Assembly: GCA_963978905.1 (NCBI GenBank)
Contig: OZ022259.1
Coordinates: 33,910,343 to 33,974,342, forward strand
From: Trichostrongylus colubriformis
Taxonomy: Eukaryota; Nematoda; Chromadorea; Rhabditida; Trichostrongylidae
DNA length: 64,000 bases
Direction: 5' to 3'
The notes under the pieces: model-generated
Database searches by the model: none
What the model was told of the DNA's origin: nothing
What the model saw: the letters and a program-made list of their open reading frames with translations, nothing else
Program-made: the position numbers and the translations under genes
Part shown: piece by piece, positions 22,557-33,797 of the stretch
How the letters are laid out: the number at the start of each line of letters is the position of its first letter
Position numbering within the stretch: the stretch's first letter is position 1

Positions 22557-22792
22557 ATAGAAGTAGTGGGTCCTGACCAGACGATATCCAAGAAGTCTAT
22601 ATCGCGCTAGCCCAACTGGCATCTTTACAAACATTCACCACTATTTAAAATTCCGCTCTGTATGGCAGTCAAAGCAGCGGTATAGCTGCTGAAATTGGTT
22701 TGCGAACTGTATACACTGCATCTACTGCTTATAATTCATAGGTGGTCGATATATCAGTCGTTTACTACTACACATCGCATTGACGGGCATTA

Positions 22793-23643
22793 TTAGGTTG
22801 AGCATAATTTCTGTTACACAATGACGAAAAATTTCAAATTTATTTTTCTTTATTTGTGTCTAACTTCGGTCAACAAAGTATGTACAATTATGATCAATAA
22901 TATATTGCGCGAATAGGGAGATAATAGATGCTTTGCTCGCAGAAGTCTGGGGATTTCTGGTCGAAGAAAGTCTAGAGGCCAATTTGAGATCATGGTCATC
23001 TCTGTACTGCCGTCCATCGAGGAAGTGGGTCAGAGATCGGAATAGGTGGTAGTTAGTTGGGGCCATGTTCGAAGATTAAGGTGATTGGAGGAGCTTCGTC
23101 CAACCAAAGTCCAGGATCTTTTGACACGTCAACTTTGCCACATGTGAGCGAGCGTTGTCGTGGAGGAAGGATGAAGACTCGGTCCATTTTCCCGGTAAGT
23201 TTTGCGTCTACGGTGTCCAATTGCCTGTAATAGAGTTCGGCAGTGACTGTCATGTTGGATGTCAACAGTTCCCTTTATTGAATTTTTTTTTTTGACATTT
23301 TTTACTCTTTGTAATTTTTTGAAATTTTTCTTTCTGTTTGAATTTGAGTCGATCGAGCCATCGGGTTGCCGCCATATGAGGGACAGTAGCTGGGCCCATC
23401 GACTGGTTGATTCGGTTGATGGCCTTGCGTGCTGAGGAACCGAGGCGGTAATCGTGAATCGCCCCTCTCGCTAAATTAGCGTGGACTCACTGCTAGTTGA
23501 AGCCATAGAGAATATAAATGTGTTAATCAGTAGTCCTTTTCACTCGCTTTTATACCCCCCCCCCACTAACAAATATCCCAGAAGCTTCCACAGTTTTCCT
23601 CAAGAAAAATAAAAAGTGTAACAGAAATTATGTTCCAACATAA
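22793..23643 (-). mobile_element. Mariner/Tc1-type element with decayed transposase
   Basis: The inverted ends share CATAATTTCTGTTACAC (left TTAGGTTGAG..., right complement TTATGTTGGA...), and TA precedes the left end. On the minus strand the frame 22860-23066 begins APTNYHLFRSL and ends with a short tail, which is the C-terminal part of a mariner-like transposase. Frame 23053-23265 gives an upstream piece with many changes. About 370 bases near 23270-23640 are low-complexity or non-coding, so the N-terminal half is lost. Confidence 0.75.
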
Positions 23644-23649
23644 TGTTAT

Positions 23650-25115
23650 CCAAAAGCGTGGATGATCCAGCGGTCATTACTTCATCAAAGCAGATTTGGA
23701 TCGTAATAAAATTTGCGTGCCCACTGATCATTTAATACACATGCTCTGATGGCCACGATTGGGGGTCCAAAAAGTTTAGCGATCGACAGTTTCGAAGACG
23801 GTTGCTACAAATGGTAGCACTTTCTCCATTCATGTGCATCTATTTTTTATACTGGGGGTCAACCCGAAGATGGCAAAGCTTTGCCATTTACTATAATCCT
23901 TGTCCTTTTCCTGAACGTGCAATACTATTCGGAATTTCGCGGAGGCAAGCGGTCGATACGCTTTGTTGCTTGTGGTACCGCATTATAAAATGAATCACTT
24001 GTTGCGACTATTACAAATCTAGAACGCATCTTGATCATTCATTTATATCGCAGCATCAAAAAACGGAAACTACCATGCAGATGGCTAGACAATTTAGCGA
24101 TCATCGCTACTTCGCTACAACTGAATCAGAACATGAACCAACTATGCTCACTCAATGACACCGATCCTCAGACTTTTCAACAATATGCTTCTATTGTAGT
24201 AGTTAGCTGGGAACAGAATTTCCCACACACCTGCTAGTAGCATATCAGCCCTTATCAACTGTCAGCAGTTTCGATCGGTCCCCCTTAAATGCACACTCCA
24301 CGATAAACAGATAGGTCGACTTCGAGTAACTATCCTGGCTGCAGCTTTTTGCGCTGCCATGGTGTCACAAAACTGCGTCACGCCTGCTCTGACCCACTAC
24401 GACCGCGCTCCTTTATTGGTCAACTGAGCAAAATGGATGGAGTCGGAGTGGGTTCGAACAGATGCGACGCCGTGATGATGTACCGTGGTGACGCAAATAG
24501 GATGCAACCTGTACAGTATCCGGAGGAACTTCTGCCTCAGAAAAGTAAGTCAACTCAATTCTTTATCGTGGAGTGTGCTTTTGAGATTCCAGTGCCCTTT
24601 TCTACAACACCCATACACTGAACACTCCAGTGTCATCTGTGGAAGTGGATCGTTTTTGGCGACATTTGCCTTCTGACGTTTCCTCTCAAATCTTAATAAA
24701 TGTTATCAGTTTGGATCATCCAACATTAATGTCCATCACCCACCCGCAGAATACCTATAAGTGTCACTGTTAACGGGTCAATGCGAAAAGCCAAATGAGT
24801 TTGGCGACTTTTCCCTTCTACTCACTACCAACCGCTGTAAATTCGACCCCACCACTACTGTCCCCGTTCCACCCTCTACATTATCTCTGAGAGGAGCTTC
24901 AAAGTCAGCGCGGAAAGGAAATGGATTTAGCGACATTTGCCTCCTAACGCTTCTTGTTAGCACTTATCATTTGCAAGCGCTTCCGGTGCACCACCACTAA
25001 TATCGCCTTCCTAACCCCTTTATTTTGTAGAGTTCAGAATCCCATCACTGCTCTGACGTGAGATACGAATTTCGTGACATACAGTTGGACACAAATTTAC
25101 TAAGTAAAATATAAA
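23650..25115 (-). mobile_element. Helitron-like relic, reverse orientation
   Basis: Read on the minus strand, this stretch parallels Helitron copies 1 and 2. The 5' part resembles the CACGAAATTCGTATCTC region at about 25070. Degenerate minisatellite words (TGATAAG, GACATTTG) follow between 24240 and 25000. A segment around 23940-24060 matches the region containing GATCAAGACACGATGTAG. Both ends have decayed. Confidence 0.55.
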
Positions 25116-25435
25116 TAATAGGATTCTCCAGGTTCTCTCTTCTTGAAACCTCGGCATGATGGCTACCGTTTGTACCGCTCTGTGGGTTAGAATGATGTCG
25201 CGACTGACAGCAGCGTCATTTGTCATCACCGCTGTTTAGTAAGTCCCAGTCGCACATAGTACTAACAAGAGTCGGCAGCGACGTCCTACCACTCTCGGTG
25301 GATCACGGGTGAGTTCAATTTCTTTCTTTCGTCTATTCGACGTCTCCATGGATTGTGTAGGTGAGTCCGAAATGCTAGGGGTTTTTGGCGCTTGATCGGG
25401 TAGGTTAAAGGTCAGCAAACTTCGAGCCACTTTTC

Positions 25436-25474
25436 AGGCCTCTGAAGACGACGAAAAGGTCGAAACGTCAGGCC
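25436..25474 (+). ncRNA. Hammerhead-ribozyme-like motif
   Basis: The sequence folds as stem GGCCT/AGGCC enclosing the core CTGAAGA, a second stem GAC/GTC with a short loop, then GAAACGTC. These are the conserved blocks of a hammerhead (CUGANGA and GAAA) with the minimal third helix known from Penelope-like elements. One base after CTGAAGA is unpaired in my hand fold, so activity is uncertain. An A/T-rich ATAAATAAAT follows directly, as it does after the second motif at 45105-45142. It probably marks the end of a lost Penelope-like element or a related short retroelement. Confidence 0.6.
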
Positions 25475-25489
25475 ATAAATAAATTGATC

Positions 25490-27229
25490 CACCTAACAAC
25501 CTCGTTCGGCAAAGCATTACACGATAAATAATAGGGTCTGTCATTGTAGATGGACCGCTCTCCCTCAACGTCTTAACGGCCTAGACATGCTCTATCTGAT
25601 CAACAATGGAGTTCTGTTAATTTTCGTTCTCACTGTATGCCCAGAGCGAAAAGGGAGCTCAAAATTTCCAGCTTCTTTTTCAGCCTTCGAGGACATTTCA
25701 TATCAAAACGGATGCTTGCCTCATTCCTCAATACAGACCATAGTGAAGAAAACTGTGGTAAGGTTCGCGATGAGATACTAAATATCCGTTGGTATCACAT
25801 TTAAATATCCGTTGATATGCGGTTTTGGATCAATGGTACTCAATGATTGTTGACTCCGTAGGGATAAGACTGCACTATTAAACAAGAAACGAAAAAAAAT
25901 GAACAGGCGCGGCATTTGGTGCTCACTAAGCAGTGTTTTTAGGCTGACCAGTTAGATTAGTTTGCCATAATAGCCTCAGCGGTGTAGGCAATGCTGCGTA
26001 TTTCATTCGCCCCGCACCACTCGTCACTTTTGGAGGCAAGCCCAACGTGGTATGTGGTAACCGTCGTACCACCCTCAGGGCTATGTGCATCACTTCTAGA
26101 GCTCTCTTGGGGCATGGCGGCAACACCAACGCGTCTTGCTCAATCACATCGTCAGTTAATCGGTCGTATCTCGGTCCTGCTGCTAGACCACTGTACACTG
26201 CGAGTGATGATGGTCACGAAAGCGATGAGAACTTCTGAGCGCCAATTTCTCGCTACTTATAGAGAGCAGTAGTGGTTTCTTTTCTTTGTTGATCAGCGTT
26301 CAGCCTTCGGCCATACATTGGAGGCTCTAAAAACTTTCTATTTGGAATTGGTAGGAATTCAGTATGCTGAGCGCGAACGTATTAAAAAATTTTCCAGCGT
26401 TGTTGGCGTGTGACTTCATTCACGATTTTTCACCGAAGTTTACTTCCTAATCAAATAAGCCTACTGCCTACCCTGGAAAGCATGTTAGAACCAAAAAATA
26501 CCAAGCTTGCTGTAAGCATGCAACGCCCACCCTACCTCGATTGTGTGGTTTAGTTAATGGCTTGACAGCTGAATACCTTTCCTAGGGGCGCTGTTGGAGC
26601 ATCCACATATTTGATGAGAACGGCGGTATCCGCATACGTCTCTGTACTCATACCACCATCCGTATTCGGCTTCTTCATAAGAACTGTGCTCGTTTTTTGC
26701 TCAGATGAAGCAGAGCGTTTTTTGTTCGGCGAGCGTTACACATGAGCTCTTCAGCTGCTGAAAAATCGCAAAGATCTTCTGACAGGGGAGCTTCCAAGAT
26801 TTTTGAAAGGGATTACGAGAAAAGTCAGTTACCGTAGTGTCGTCCCAAAGGGTTTTGGTATCGGAAAAATAATGGGTGAAAGCAAGATACGAATGTTACG
26901 TATAGGGTGTGGACTAGCGAAGAGGTGGCCGGAATTGAAACGCGATATGAAATAGAGAAGGAAAGGAACTACCGAATGGGGGGAGAGGGGCTATTTGGCC
27001 ACTGCTGCAGGTACATAAACATAATTGCATGAAGAAGAATTTTGCATGCTGCGAATGTCGGCTAATATGGACTGAACTAATCGCTTTTTGTGTAGAGGAC
27101 CTGACATCGATAGAATACCATTCCAGTTTAGCAGCATAGGTGGCAATTCCATAAAAAAATGGCCCACTTATTGATATCGATCAGACTCATGGCCTTGCGT
27201 AAAAAAGGCGAGAACGGGTGGCTGCAGCA
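25490..27229. other. No gene recognised
   Basis: The stretch is intergenic. A minus-strand open frame at 25926-26198 (90 codons, rich in Pro/Leu/Arg) has a plus-strand counterpart and no domain I recognise. No splice pattern, terminal repeat or tandem array was found. Confidence 0.4.
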
Positions 27230-27402
27230 CCAGTTGGGCTAGATCACACAGCTTCGCGAGTCACTTGGTAGAGTATCTCGCGGGAGCCCACTTTGCACAC
27301 CACCGTGCGCTTTGCCATCTGCTATGTAGTGGTGCGAATGGTACATGGTATGCTCCAGTCCAACTCTTCGATGCTGCCTAATTTGATTGAGCGTTCGAAA
27401 GA
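27230..27402 (-). mobile_element. Helitron 3' end relic, reverse orientation
   Basis: The minus strand ends CTAGCCCAACTGG directly before T, matching the CTRR terminus of the complete copies. A CGCGAG...CTCGCG inverted repeat lies just upstream. The next Helitron copy starts at 27403, so only a fragment remains. Confidence 0.45.
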
Positions 27403-27949
27403 TCCTACTATATATAATCGGCTAAGTGTGTCTGTTGGTGTGTGTGTGTTTGTGTGTGTGTTTGACCGGAAATTCATATCTCGCGTCGCAGCAAAGATGG
27501 GATCCTGGATTCCAGATATGATATAGGGGGTGGTAAGCAGGATCAAGCGTCCAGATGAGGAATATTTTCAAAAAATACGACCCCCCCCCCCAAAAGGGGG
27601 TCTCAATACGACCCCCCCCTTATTTACGTCTGTTATTGTTATTTTTCAACTTGCTACAATCTGTTGCATATCATTGAAGGTTTTTCAAATGTTAACACAG
27701 TTTTTCTCAAAAAACAGCCTCGCGTGGCAAAGAAAACGTCCTCCCTCCCTTCTTCCCACCCCGAGAGAACTTTTTGCGATCGAAAGGTGGAGTATATAAT
27801 TCCCTCCCTTCCTCCCTTTCCGTCCCACCCAGTAGACAAGTCTTCGAAAAAGTGGTGCCGCTGACAAGAGTAGATGCCTGTTCGCACAAGCCTTCGAAAA
27901 AAAAGAAAGCCACAACAAAAAACACTTTTTGGTCTAACTAACGCCTTCT

Positions 27950-28216
27950 ATGTATTGCTATATTTGTCAGAATCCTCTCTACTACTATTTACTTGATGGG
28001 AATGCTAGGCTACACAAAATGATCACATCACTCGAGCACGAAGACGCCAACTCAAATATGAATGTGATATTTGTGCTGAAGACGCTGGATAACCTGTGCT
28101 TGTTGGTTTTGAGGAACAGTGATAAAAGCTACAGCGCCAATACGTCATTAAATAGCACAAACAATTCTCACCGTACAGAAACTGTAAAAAAGCACCAAAA
28201 ACTAGATAGCATCTAA
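27950..28216 (+). CDS. Unrecognised open frame inside the hAT-like element
   Basis: An 88-codon frame begins with an ATG (MYCYICQNPLYYYLL) and contains the segment VIFVLKTLDNLCLLVL. It could be a relic of element coding sequence. I see no BED finger, no dimerisation domain and no catalytic motif, so it may also be a chance open frame. Confidence 0.15.
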   Translation: MYCYICQNPLYYYLLDGNARLHKMITSLEHEDANSNMNVIFVLKTLDNLCLLVLRNSDKSYSANTSLNSTNNSHRTETVKKHQKLDSI

Positions 28217-29254
28217 ACTAAGTAGGCGCGATCAGTACAGTCGCAAGAGGTGCGAGTGTAGCAGTAAGATAACAGTACATGTACTAGTACATAACTCTGA
28301 ACAAGGAACTTATCCAAAGATCTTGCAACAAAGATAGAATGTTTGATGGACAGCTGTTTGATGTTTGATGGATAATACCTAGGTTATATAAAGTCGAAAA
28401 CCTGATCATACGAAATGGTCGTTTACTACTCAAGAAAACTAATTTTAGAAGCTACATGATTCTTGACACGCGCCTCAGCGGAATATACATAAAAGGAGAG
28501 TAATCGGCGAGGAGTAGAGTAGTAAATAAAAATAGGAGAGTAGGGTAGTAAATAAAAAATCGATCTGAAGCGGGCATCATCGGCTTTTAATTTCGTTTCA
28601 GGCGACGTGCGACGCGGCGATCACGATGGAGCGCGGTATCCATACTAAATTCCAACATTTTGGAAACACTTCAAACTTTACCTGGAGTCCATCTTTCAAA
28701 CAGCTGTAAACTGTTTTCCTAATAACTCCCTTGGACCTATTTATTTGCCACTTGCTTGCTCCAATGGTTGCTTAGTTCTCGATATGGGTTTCCAGATGAG
28801 GATTTGATGAGGAAAATTTCGAAGCATTTCACGGAAATGGCCATGACTTCCTTCAAACTTAACCATATGAGTTCGTTCTGGTGAAGCAGGGTCTGCTAGG
28901 TTGTCGCTGTCGAATGACTACCTGAGCTATGCCATATCTTCAGAACGAAGCAAGAGAAATTCAAAAAAGCCAGTTGAGGAAAGCTTTTTTTCGTCGAATT
29001 TGCGAGATCTTCCCACGAATCTTCCCAAAAATCGATTCATTGTTACCGAAATTTTTCCAGTATGCATCCTTCGCTCTCGGAGGCCTAGTGGAAAGGCGAG
29101 AAGCGTCGGTCAGCTTTTCCGTGGGATGCGCCATGCATGAGGATTTCATCCACATTCTCAATGAATACAAACGTTTTTCCGGTCCGCATAGTGGCCGCCA
29201 ACACTAGATTACGTACTTGCGATCGTAGTAAGATATGGGAGAAGTCCATATCAG

Positions 29255-29449
29255 CTAATTTTTTGTCTTTATCCCATTGTTTCTGAAGTGTCCATTTACG
29301 GTGGTACCTTTGATAGATATCGCTTTCCACGGCTTATCGGTGAATTCCGGAGGTGTCTCTGTACGTGGCTTCGGTGTCAGCGGACCAACGAAAGAGTTAT
29401 TGGTACTGGCCGGTTTCGTTGTGGATTGCGCCATGCATGAGGTTTCCAT
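29255..29449 (-). CDS. Unrecognised minus-strand open frame inside the hAT-like element
   Basis: A 64-codon frame starts METSCMAQSTTKPAS and is Thr/Pro-rich. About 35 bases upstream the minus strand reads TGGGTTCGAACCCA, a tRNA-like T-arm word that could also serve as a primer-binding site. A partly similar segment with the word GCGCCATGCATGAGG occurs again near 29127. There is no assigned function. Confidence 0.2.
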   Translation of the reverse strand: METSCMAQSTTKPASTNNSFVGPLTPKPRTETPPEFTDKPWKAISIKGTTVNGHFRNNGIKTKN

Positions 29450-29649
29450 GATGATTAAGTTGAACTAGTTTTGGGTTCGAACCCATTTAGTCAATTTATT
29501 CACTTCTCCCCTTACACTTTAGACCCTGAGCCTGAGAAATTCTGCTGATCACTGCCTACCTCAACAATTACGACCCCCCCCCCCTCCTAGCGGACCAAAT
29601 ACGACCCCCCCCCCCCTGTTGAGGATTCCTCAATGGAGGCTTGACCCTG

Positions 29650-30340
29650 GTGGTAAGGGAATCTCAGTGGTGGTGGACCGAAAGTGATAGCAGCTGATAA
29701 GAGCTGATAAGGAGCCTCGAAAGGCTAATGTCGCCAAATTCGTTTCGCCTTTAGGGTCGATCCTATAGAGCTCATATCCATAAGTGTTTTGAGGGGTGGG
29801 ACGGGCACATCATCGGTGGGTGATCCGAATTTATAACGGTTGATAAGATTCGATAAGGAGCCTCGAAAGGCGAATGTCGCCGTTTTTATTTCGCCTTCGG
29901 GTCGATCCTATAGCGCTCACACTCATAAGTGTTTTGAGGGTGGGAAGGTCACATCATTGGTGGGTGATCCAAATTGATAACGGTTGATTAGATTCGATAA
30001 GGAGCGTCAACAGGCGATTATCATTAAATTCGTTTCCGCATGCGGGTTGATCCCAAAGCGCCGGCACTCATTGGTGTAATGAGTGGTGGGACTGGCACAT
30101 CAATGTTGGGTGATCCAAACTGATAACGGTTGATGAGATTCGCTAAGAGGTGTCAGCAGGCGAATGTCGTTAAATCTGTTCCGCTGTTCTGGCTAACAGT
30201 GGAGTGTTCAGAATCACAGGTATTACGAGATACGGGGACCTTGACGGTGACTTTCCGAAATTGATAACAGTTTACAGGGCTGATATGAGCCACTAGGAGA
30301 TGGGATGGGATGAAATTCGGTACACCGCTTTCTACTATTA
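29650..30340 (+). repeat. Helitron minisatellite, copy 2
   Basis: Units share GTGGGACGGGCACATCA, TGATAACGGTTGATAAG and GATAAGGAGC with the copy 1 array, again at roughly 146-base spacing. These units are more diverged from each other than those of copy 1. Confidence 0.75.
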
Positions 30341-30347
30341 GGTTGTC

Positions 30348-30878
30348 CGCCGAAAAGTTTTCAGACTAATTGCATGGTAGGATTCGAAACAACATATCTT
30401 TGTGACACGATGTTGTGGGCGGACCTAACTTGAGAGATTTGTGTTTCATGTCCGGCATTTGTACCTGTAAGCAGCATGTGCGACATATCGTCTCCTGTCC
30501 TCAGTAGTGCCTTCGCAATGGATGACAAGAAGATGCTTTACCGACCAGTTCTGCTTCTACAATACGGCTCCGGCCAATCCGCGAACGAGGCCCATCGCTT
30601 TCTGCGGGAAACAACGAAGGGGCAAGCCCCCTGTCGCTCGACATGCTTCTACTGGTACCACAAGTTCGACAACGGTGACGATTCGCTCAAGAAATCTCGA
30701 CCACAAACATAGAACAAACGGCTCGTGCTCGCTACCTGTGGGGCTCGACCTAACCATTCTGCACGCCAACCTCAGACCTTACGAATACTCCAAAATCCAC
30801 GGTACACGACGTCAATATAGTTGCTAACTATATAATGTTCTCCGACGTCAGTCCGAAAACTTTCCGGACAACCTACTT
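30348..30878 (+). mobile_element. Mariner deletion derivative in Helitron copy 2
   Basis: The ends share TAGGTTGTCCG and AAAGTTTTC in inverted orientation. TA precedes the left end (30346-47) and follows the right end (30879-80). Helitron copy 1 shows the empty site near 19186. At about 530 bp it retains only the start of the transposase gene, so it cannot move on its own. Confidence 0.8.
30518..30712 (+). pseudogene. Mariner transposase N-terminal DNA-binding part
   Basis: The frame MDDKKMLYRPVLLLQYGSG continues through SANEAHRF, TTKGQAPCRST, FYWYHKFDNGD and a stop at 30710-12. It matches the first helix-turn-helix of Mos1-type transposases (HTH_48), which binds the element ends. The catalytic domain is deleted. 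A product would bind ends without cutting, but nothing shows that it is expressed. Confidence 0.7.
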
Positions 30879-31578
30879 TACGGATGCTATTGTAAATGCG
30901 TCCGTTGCTCACTATTATTGGGTGAACATATTTTGCTCATGCTCTGATATCTGCCGCCGGTATGTCGACCGCTAAATTGCTTAGCTTTCCAAATAATGGT
31001 GCATTTCATTTGATACTGCGATTTACGTGGGTGATCAAGACACGATGTAGATTTGTGATAGCAAAGCAAGCGATCCATTCTCTCACGCAATGCCAGCAGC
31101 AGTACTGGGCATCGACCGTTAGACTATGTGAAATTCCAAATAGTGGTGCATGTTCACAGGAACGATAAGCATCGACAACTGGCATATGGATCCACGTCTA
31201 CAGTATATAGGAAGTAGATGCTCAGCAAATAGACAAATTGCATCGAATGCAGTTGAATTCTAAACTGTCGATCCCTAGACTATCTGAACTCCCAACAGTG
31301 ACCACTTCACCGAAGGGTTAGGCGATTAGTGGATTTACCCATATCATTCCTGACATTGATCAGCGATATCGTTGTAACAAAAGGGATCGGCCGCTAAATC
31401 ATCTAGACCTCCAAAAAATGATGTCCTTCCTCAGCTATGATATCATCGATATCAGTTGACATCTATCATCCTTAAGTAGAAAGTTGGTAGGTTGTTCAGC
31501 AAAAAGCCAATATCGACCATTTCCCCATTACATATCCTACTATGTCATTCGCGCAGTACTGTGCGATAGCCCAACTAA

Positions 31579-33586
31579 TTATGAATAAGAGGCTTCCGAT
31601 GAAACACTTTTGAGCGCTAGATGATTGAAAATCGAATTTCTAGGTGATGCATTTCGTGGATTTTTACAAAGAAGCAGCTGAATAGAGTCAATTTCACCAA
31701 TCTCTCGAAATTATGGGGGTTCAGATCACGTGAATAATTACCTGGATCCACTGTTGGAATTCCTTCAACAAGATCACTGAGCTTTTCTCGCTCATATAAT
31801 CATTGATGGCTGTTAGTGGTGCAAATGATTAAATCTAGGACAGCGTTACTCGTATCTGGGCACTGCTACTTTTGGAAATGTGGGAGGTTTCCTTGAGTTA
31901 CGAATGGTGAGCGTTTCGGTCATATTAGAACCCATTTAATGCTCGCTCCACCCACCGTGAACGAAGATCAACTTGGTCCATGTGTGCTCTTTACTTCTTG
32001 TCCCAGGCCCTGCCCATCCCAAACTTGTCCCCATCTCCACAGGTTGTTTTTCATGTAATGCATGATTTCGTGTCAGACGGGCGAACAGGCAGGCGGAGGG
32101 AGGGGCGGACAGGCAGACGAAGCATTTTATGTAGTAGGCATAGTAGAATACTACCCAATATAGACTCTGATGAGCGGTGAAGGGCGAGGAAGTTGTGTTA
32201 CCTGTTTGATGACCTCAAACTTGACCGATATCAATTTAGGATATCAGATCTTCATTGTTTACTGAAAATAAGAAATCGCCACTTCGTCGGGTGTAGGCCA
32301 GAACATTTGATCAGGGTCCAGCATCCTTAGATAGTGGCAACCACGCCTTTTCGTGCGCGACCGGTTTACAACGGACGCAGCAGGCGACATTTTTATCGCG
32401 CTCAATGTCGAGTGCTAGAACGCCCATCTGCAGCTGCGTGACACACGCTTTGCGATCATTTGATCCGACTGCAATTGCTGGGCTTGTTACTCCTTCGAAA
32501 GATATGTGATAACTGTAATTTTTGTGTAGATCATTGTGGCGCTATCTCATGCTCGGGTGAGGTTCATTTACGGTTGACAGCTCCCAATGAGTTCATCCGA
32601 CGAGGACCTAAGCCATATTTCGATAGAATTCGGCGAGCAGGTCAGTTATTGGTCGTGCCATAGAGCAAAGATTGGTGCTATCGGAAGGATGGCGAGTGGG
32701 TTAAAGGCATCATTAGGGGAAAGTCGGACGAAAAGTAAAAGAAGTAGTGCATATGAAAGTCGAGATGCCTAGTAACAGGACAGTGGAGAAAAAACGGATG
32801 GAAATGGCCAAAAACCCGCGAAATAGGACCCCCTTCCCACCGTTGATTCTCGACGCGGACGACCTGTCTGTCAAGAGGGAAGTAGTCTGATCTTGTTTCC
32901 CATCGGCATGTTGCCAAGTAAACACAAGGGAATGTTTGGAAATACGACAGCACCTATTCTCCAGAGTGAGCTCCAAGCTAAAACTGCGAAAGCGCGCAGC
33001 AAAAGCTTCAATCCTGCCGTATCTTCTTGACCGCTCTCACCCCGGTCAATCGGGAATTACGTCATCGGGAGGCGGGGTCAACCTGTCAAGAGGCGGAGCA
33101 TAAGTGCGTTTGCGGGGTTTTGCGGCGTTTCTACAGCTCAGAGGGGCGCTTTTTCACCGGGATTTCGCCACAGATAGCGTTCCTAGGCCCAGGACTACCA
33201 TGTGAGTTACTTCTTGTAGGGGTTTCTCCATTACCGCATTACCCCTAATGATGTCTTTAAAACAACTGAATAAGGATACTGTGCGCGGCAAATATCATGC
33301 TGCTTCCGTTGTAAACCAGCAACGCACTGGGCTTGCTCTCCACTAGCTAATGATAGCAGATCCTGATCGAATGCCCTTGCCCACACACGACGCAACTCAT
33401 ACTTTCTTATACTCGCTGAAGGATGAAGACCGTGACATCTTCAACATTGAAATCGGTTGAGTTTGAGATCGCCAATCAAGCAATACAACACCTTCGGTCC
33501 TTTTCGCTACCTAGTTGAAAAGGCAGGCACAGCACGCAGGCGAGGGAAGGGATTCAGTGTGGCTGAATGGCTGAACGGCTCAGAAT
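31579..33586. other. No gene recognised; fragment of a dispersed repeat
   Basis: Bases about 31960-32080 are a reverse copy of the repeat near 58255-58370 (shared words CTTGGTCCATGTGTG, TACTTCTTGTCCC and the complement of ACAACCTCTGG). Short open frames at 32460-32772 have no domain. Nothing else stands out. Confidence 0.4.
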
Positions 33587-33797
33587 TAATCTGGTGCTAT
33601 CGCAATGGGGTGGGGGGGGCATCCCACTGTGGAGCTCAAAAGGGAAAAAGGAACCCCTTCTTTCGTCCAGTGAGGACTAGGTAAAATGCGCCTGAATGTA
33701 TAGATTGACCCCTCAAAGACCTCTCCATGATCTAAGATATGCAATTTTTTTATAAGTTGTTCCCCCCCCCCCCATTGTGATAGCACCATTAAATCTT
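33587..33797. mobile_element. Short MITE with poly-G/poly-C inner ends
   Basis: TGGTGCTATCGCAATGGGG on the left is matched on the right by the complement of TGGTGCTATCACAATGGGG, about 200 bases apart, both leading into G or C runs. TTAA words lie just outside each end and may be the target duplication. A related copy is at about 62-262. Confidence 0.6.

Larger units (their letters stand above)
27538..29649. mobile_element. hAT-like element in Helitron copy 2
   Basis: The ends are inverted repeats, CAGGATCAAGCGTCCA on the left and the complement of CAGGGTCAAGCCTCCA on the right, both followed by a TGAGGAAT word. The element is flanked by GTGGTAAG at 27530-37 and 29650-57, an 8-bp target duplication as made by hAT transposases. 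Helitron copy 1 has the uninterrupted site near 18330. Both ends contain poly-C blocks preceded by ACGA. No complete transposase frame is visible. Confidence 0.78.
27403..31578 (+). mobile_element. Helitron-like element, copy 2 (non-autonomous)
   Basis: It starts with TCCTACTATATATAATCGGC after an A, and ends with the GCGCA/TGTGC hairpin, GATAGCCCAA and CTAA before a T. The internal order equals that of copy 1: TG microsatellite, GATATGATATAGGGG, a minisatellite, then the GATCAAGACACGATG segment. It carries a hAT-like insertion (27538-29649) and a mariner derivative (30348-30878) that copy 1 lacks, and it lacks the foldback element of copy 1. Confidence 0.82.

Noticed and set aside
25926..26272. 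Overlapping open frames on both strands
   Set aside because: Both strands are open by composition; no motif, splice signal or repeat boundary supports a gene.
29490..29640. LTR retrotransposon end suggested by the C tracts and the T-arm-like word
   Set aside because: The 8-bp duplication and inverted ends show that the outer boundaries are those of a hAT-like element; no LTR pair was seen.
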